Source of the DNA: Myxococcales bacterium
GTDB taxonomy: Bacteria; Myxococcota_A; UBA9160; SMWR01
DNA length: 40,082 bases
Direction: 5' to 3'
Assembly: GCA_013215605.1 (NCBI GenBank)
Contig: JABSQW010000066.1
Span: 1 to 40,082, forward strand
Made by a program: the position numbers and the translations under genes. The notes beneath the pieces were generated by a model. It did no database searches and had not been told where the DNA came from. It saw only the letters and a list, made by a program, of their open reading frames with translations. How positions within the stretch are numbered: position 1 is the stretch's first letter; every line of letters starts with the position of its first letter. Shown here piece by piece: positions 38,222-40,082 of the stretch.

Positions 38222-39548
38222 CCGCGTAGGAATCGTCGCCCGCTGCCGACGAGATGTTCCGGTAGTCGAGCTTTACCACCACCTGGGGGATCGGCTTATA
38301 GGAGACCCCCACCGTGTGATAGTGCATGTCCTTGTACTTGGAATTCGCCACATCGGCGCCATCCATCTCGTGCTGCAGGTCGAGGTACGAGAAGCGGTAG
38401 AACGGCTCGAGGCTCTGCCTGCTGCCCGGGCGGATCCACTGCATGACGTCGTAGCCGATCTCCCCGTAGGCGCCGAGCATCTGTTTGGCGTTGTTCGGGT
38501 CTTTGCACTTATCCGTCACAACGCCACCACAGACAGCAAAGACGCGTGCATTGAGATCAGCAGCACCATCGAGGTTCGAGCCCGTCACCAATCCGCGCAC
38601 CCGGGCCCCGTGGCCCTGGTACTGGGCGTGGACGTCCCAGATCGTCGTGGTCAGAGCCAGGCCACCGAGATCGGCATCATCCTGCCCCGAATCGCCGTAG
38701 TAGAACGAGGCCCCAAGGTCCCAGGCATCGCTGGGCGTCCAGTCGACACGCGCGACCAGCGCACCGTTGTTGGCGATGGCCTTGCCGCCCTTCTGGCGAC
38801 CCTTGCGGAAACCGTCTTGGCCCCGAAAGTCGGCGCCCTCGAAGCCGTTCATCGCGTAGAGCTTGTAGGTGAGCCCCTCGGCCAGGGTCCCGTACAGGCC
38901 CACTCCGTTCTCGCGCCAGGTGGACGGAATGATGGTCTGCTCGACCCGCGGCCGGAAGTTCCCGAAGTAGGTCACGGGCTCGTGCATCTCGTTGATGAAC
39001 CCCATGGGAACCAACATCAGGCCGGCCCGCACGTTCACCCAGTCCCGCAGCATGAAGTCGAGGGTCGCGAACTCGACCCCGACCGAGCCGCCTGCCGCCG
39101 AGCCGCCGTGCTCGAACTCGATCTCGGAGTTCAACACGATCCAGTCGTTGAACTTGTAACCGGCGTACAAGACCATGCGGTAAAAGTCGGTGATGTCGTT
39201 TTCCGAGTTCGTGTCGTCACCGAGCTTCTTCGAGTAGTAGGCCTCGCCGTAGCCCCCGATCGAGAGCCCGCGGTCGATCTCGTAGACCTTCGAGGCCGCG
39301 GGGCCGAGTCCGTAGAAGCTGGCTCCATCGCTGTCAGGCACCACGGCACCGGAAACCGCCTTCTCGAGTTCGTCGGTCAGGGCTTCGACAGTGGCCTCCA
39401 AGCGAGTGATGCGATCGTCCTGATCCGCGTCGGCATCCGCCGCCTGAGCGACTCCGTTGACGCACAACAACCAAGCCGCAAAGGCGATCGCACCCCTGCT
39501 GCAACGTCTCGTGAGCGCCTGAAACTTCGAACGATTTTGCAAACGCAA
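38187..39548 (-). CDS. Outer-membrane porin-like beta-barrel with N-terminal coiled coil
   Basis: RITRLEATVEALTDELEKA, GGYGEAYY, FNDWIVLNSEIEFEHGG, alternating beta-barrel strands, terminal Phe (GIGFVF). TTG start with GGGGAG proposed; the ATG at 39638 lies in the Fur-box-like site. Confidence 0.8.
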   Translation of the reverse strand: MRLQNRSKFQALTRRCSRGAIAFAAWLLCVNGVAQAADADADQDDRITRLEATVEALTDELEKAVSGAVVPDSDGASFYGLGPAASKVYEIDRGLSIGGYGEAYYSKKLGDDTNSENDITDFYRMVLYAGYKFNDWIVLNSEIEFEHGGSAAGGSVGVEFATLDFMLRDWVNVRAGLMLVPMGFINEMHEPVTYFGNFRPRVEQTIIPSTWRENGVGLYGTLAEGLTYKLYAMNGFEGADFRGQDGFRKGRQKGGKAIANNGALVARVDWTPSDAWDLGASFYYGDSGQDDADLGGLALTTTIWDVHAQYQGHGARVRGLVTGSNLDGAADLNARVFAVCGGVVTDKCKDPNNAKQMLGAYGEIGYDVMQWIRPGSRQSLEPFYRFSYLDLQHEMDGADVANSKYKDMHYHTVGVSYKPIPQVVVKLDYRNISSAAGDDSYADEFNVGIGFVF

Positions 39549-39622
39549 CGAGAAGCTCCCCACATCTTGAAAATAAAAATCGTATTCGTAAAAACCGAAA
39601 CATACTCCGGTTGTCCTGATTT

Positions 39623-39637
39623 TGAAAGTCATTTTCA
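39623..39637. promoter_or_regulatory. Fur-box-like 7-1-7 palindrome
   Basis: TGAAAGTCATTTTCA versus TGATAATNATTATCA / TGAAAATNATTTTCA; lies between fur and the porin gene. Confidence 0.65.
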
Positions 39638-39708
39638 TCTAAGATTGTGGAGAGGGAGAGCGGGGGGAGAAACCGTATTTTTTCTGGATACTTGGAGCGT
39701 GTGCGAGA

Positions 39709-40082
39709 TCAGCTGAACTCGGTCGGGAGCCCTTCATTAGCGCTCTGGCAGTTCTCGCACAGGCCGTAGAGCTCATGCCGGTGGCGCAGGATCCGGAAGC
39801 CGTAGCGCTTGGCAATCTGGTCCTGGGCCTTCTCGATCATCTCGCACTCGAACTCCACGATGGTCCCACAGCGGGTGCAAACCAGGTGGTCGTGGTGTTC
39901 GTGGGCGATCTCGTAGCGGGTGATGCCGTCGTCGAAGTGGCGCTCCGAAGCCAGCCCGGCCTCACAGAGCAGTTTCATGGTGCGGTAGACGGTCGTGTAC
40001 CCGATGTTGGACGCCTGCTCGCGGGCTCGCTGGTAGAGCTCTTCGAACGTGGTGTGCCCGGTCTTCTCGAGAAACACGTCGA
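39709..40082 (-). CDS. fur: Fur family metalloregulator (5' end beyond window)
   Basis: GYTTVYRTMKLLCEAGLASERHFDDGITRYEIAHEHHDHLVCTRCGTIVEFECEMIEKAQDQIAKRYGFRILRHRHELYGLCENC. Confidence 0.95.
   Translation of the reverse strand, partial: DVFLEKTGHTTFEELYQRAREQASNIGYTTVYRTMKLLCEAGLASERHFDDGITRYEIAHEHHDHLVCTRCGTIVEFECEMIEKAQDQIAKRYGFRILRHRHELYGLCENCQSANEGLPTEFS

Overview
GC-rich bacterial chromosomal window, probably from a deltaproteobacterial or myxobacterial-type lineage (inferred from gene content, not proven). About 35 protein genes can be read. Most are housekeeping or metabolic: UvrD/PcrA helicase (partial), GlmS, GlmU, HflX, FabH-like KAS III, glutaryl-CoA-type acyl-CoA dehydrogenase, MurQ, MutS2, FolC, YifB/ComM, RfbA, RfbC. 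The window also has both subunits of an archaeal-type DNA topoisomerase VI, a set of surface or lipoproteins, and a Fur-linked, ApbE/FMN-binding redox operon with a porin. The main non-obvious signals are: (1) a near-consensus sigma54 promoter followed about 100 nt later by a strong terminator between two convergent genes, predicting a ~94-nt RpoN-dependent small RNA with a C-rich (anti-SD-like) internal loop and upstream palindromes; (2) a second sigma54-like promoter before a 71-aa conserved-looking small protein whose Shine-Dalgarno sits in a hairpin; (3) fur / Fur-box / porin / FMN-binding protein / 4-TM protein / ApbE / mini zinc ribbon, a candidate iron-responsive flavinylated electron-transfer operon; (4) histone-H1-like Lys/Arg-rich tails on both Topo VI subunits and on GlmU; (5) a ~100-bp REP/MITE-like inverted repeat upstream of rfbA. 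Many long ORFs in the supplied track are antisense shadows of real genes and were rejected. The helicase and a 54-aa zinc-ribbon gene are absent from the track. No tRNA, rRNA, CRISPR array or transposase gene was seen.
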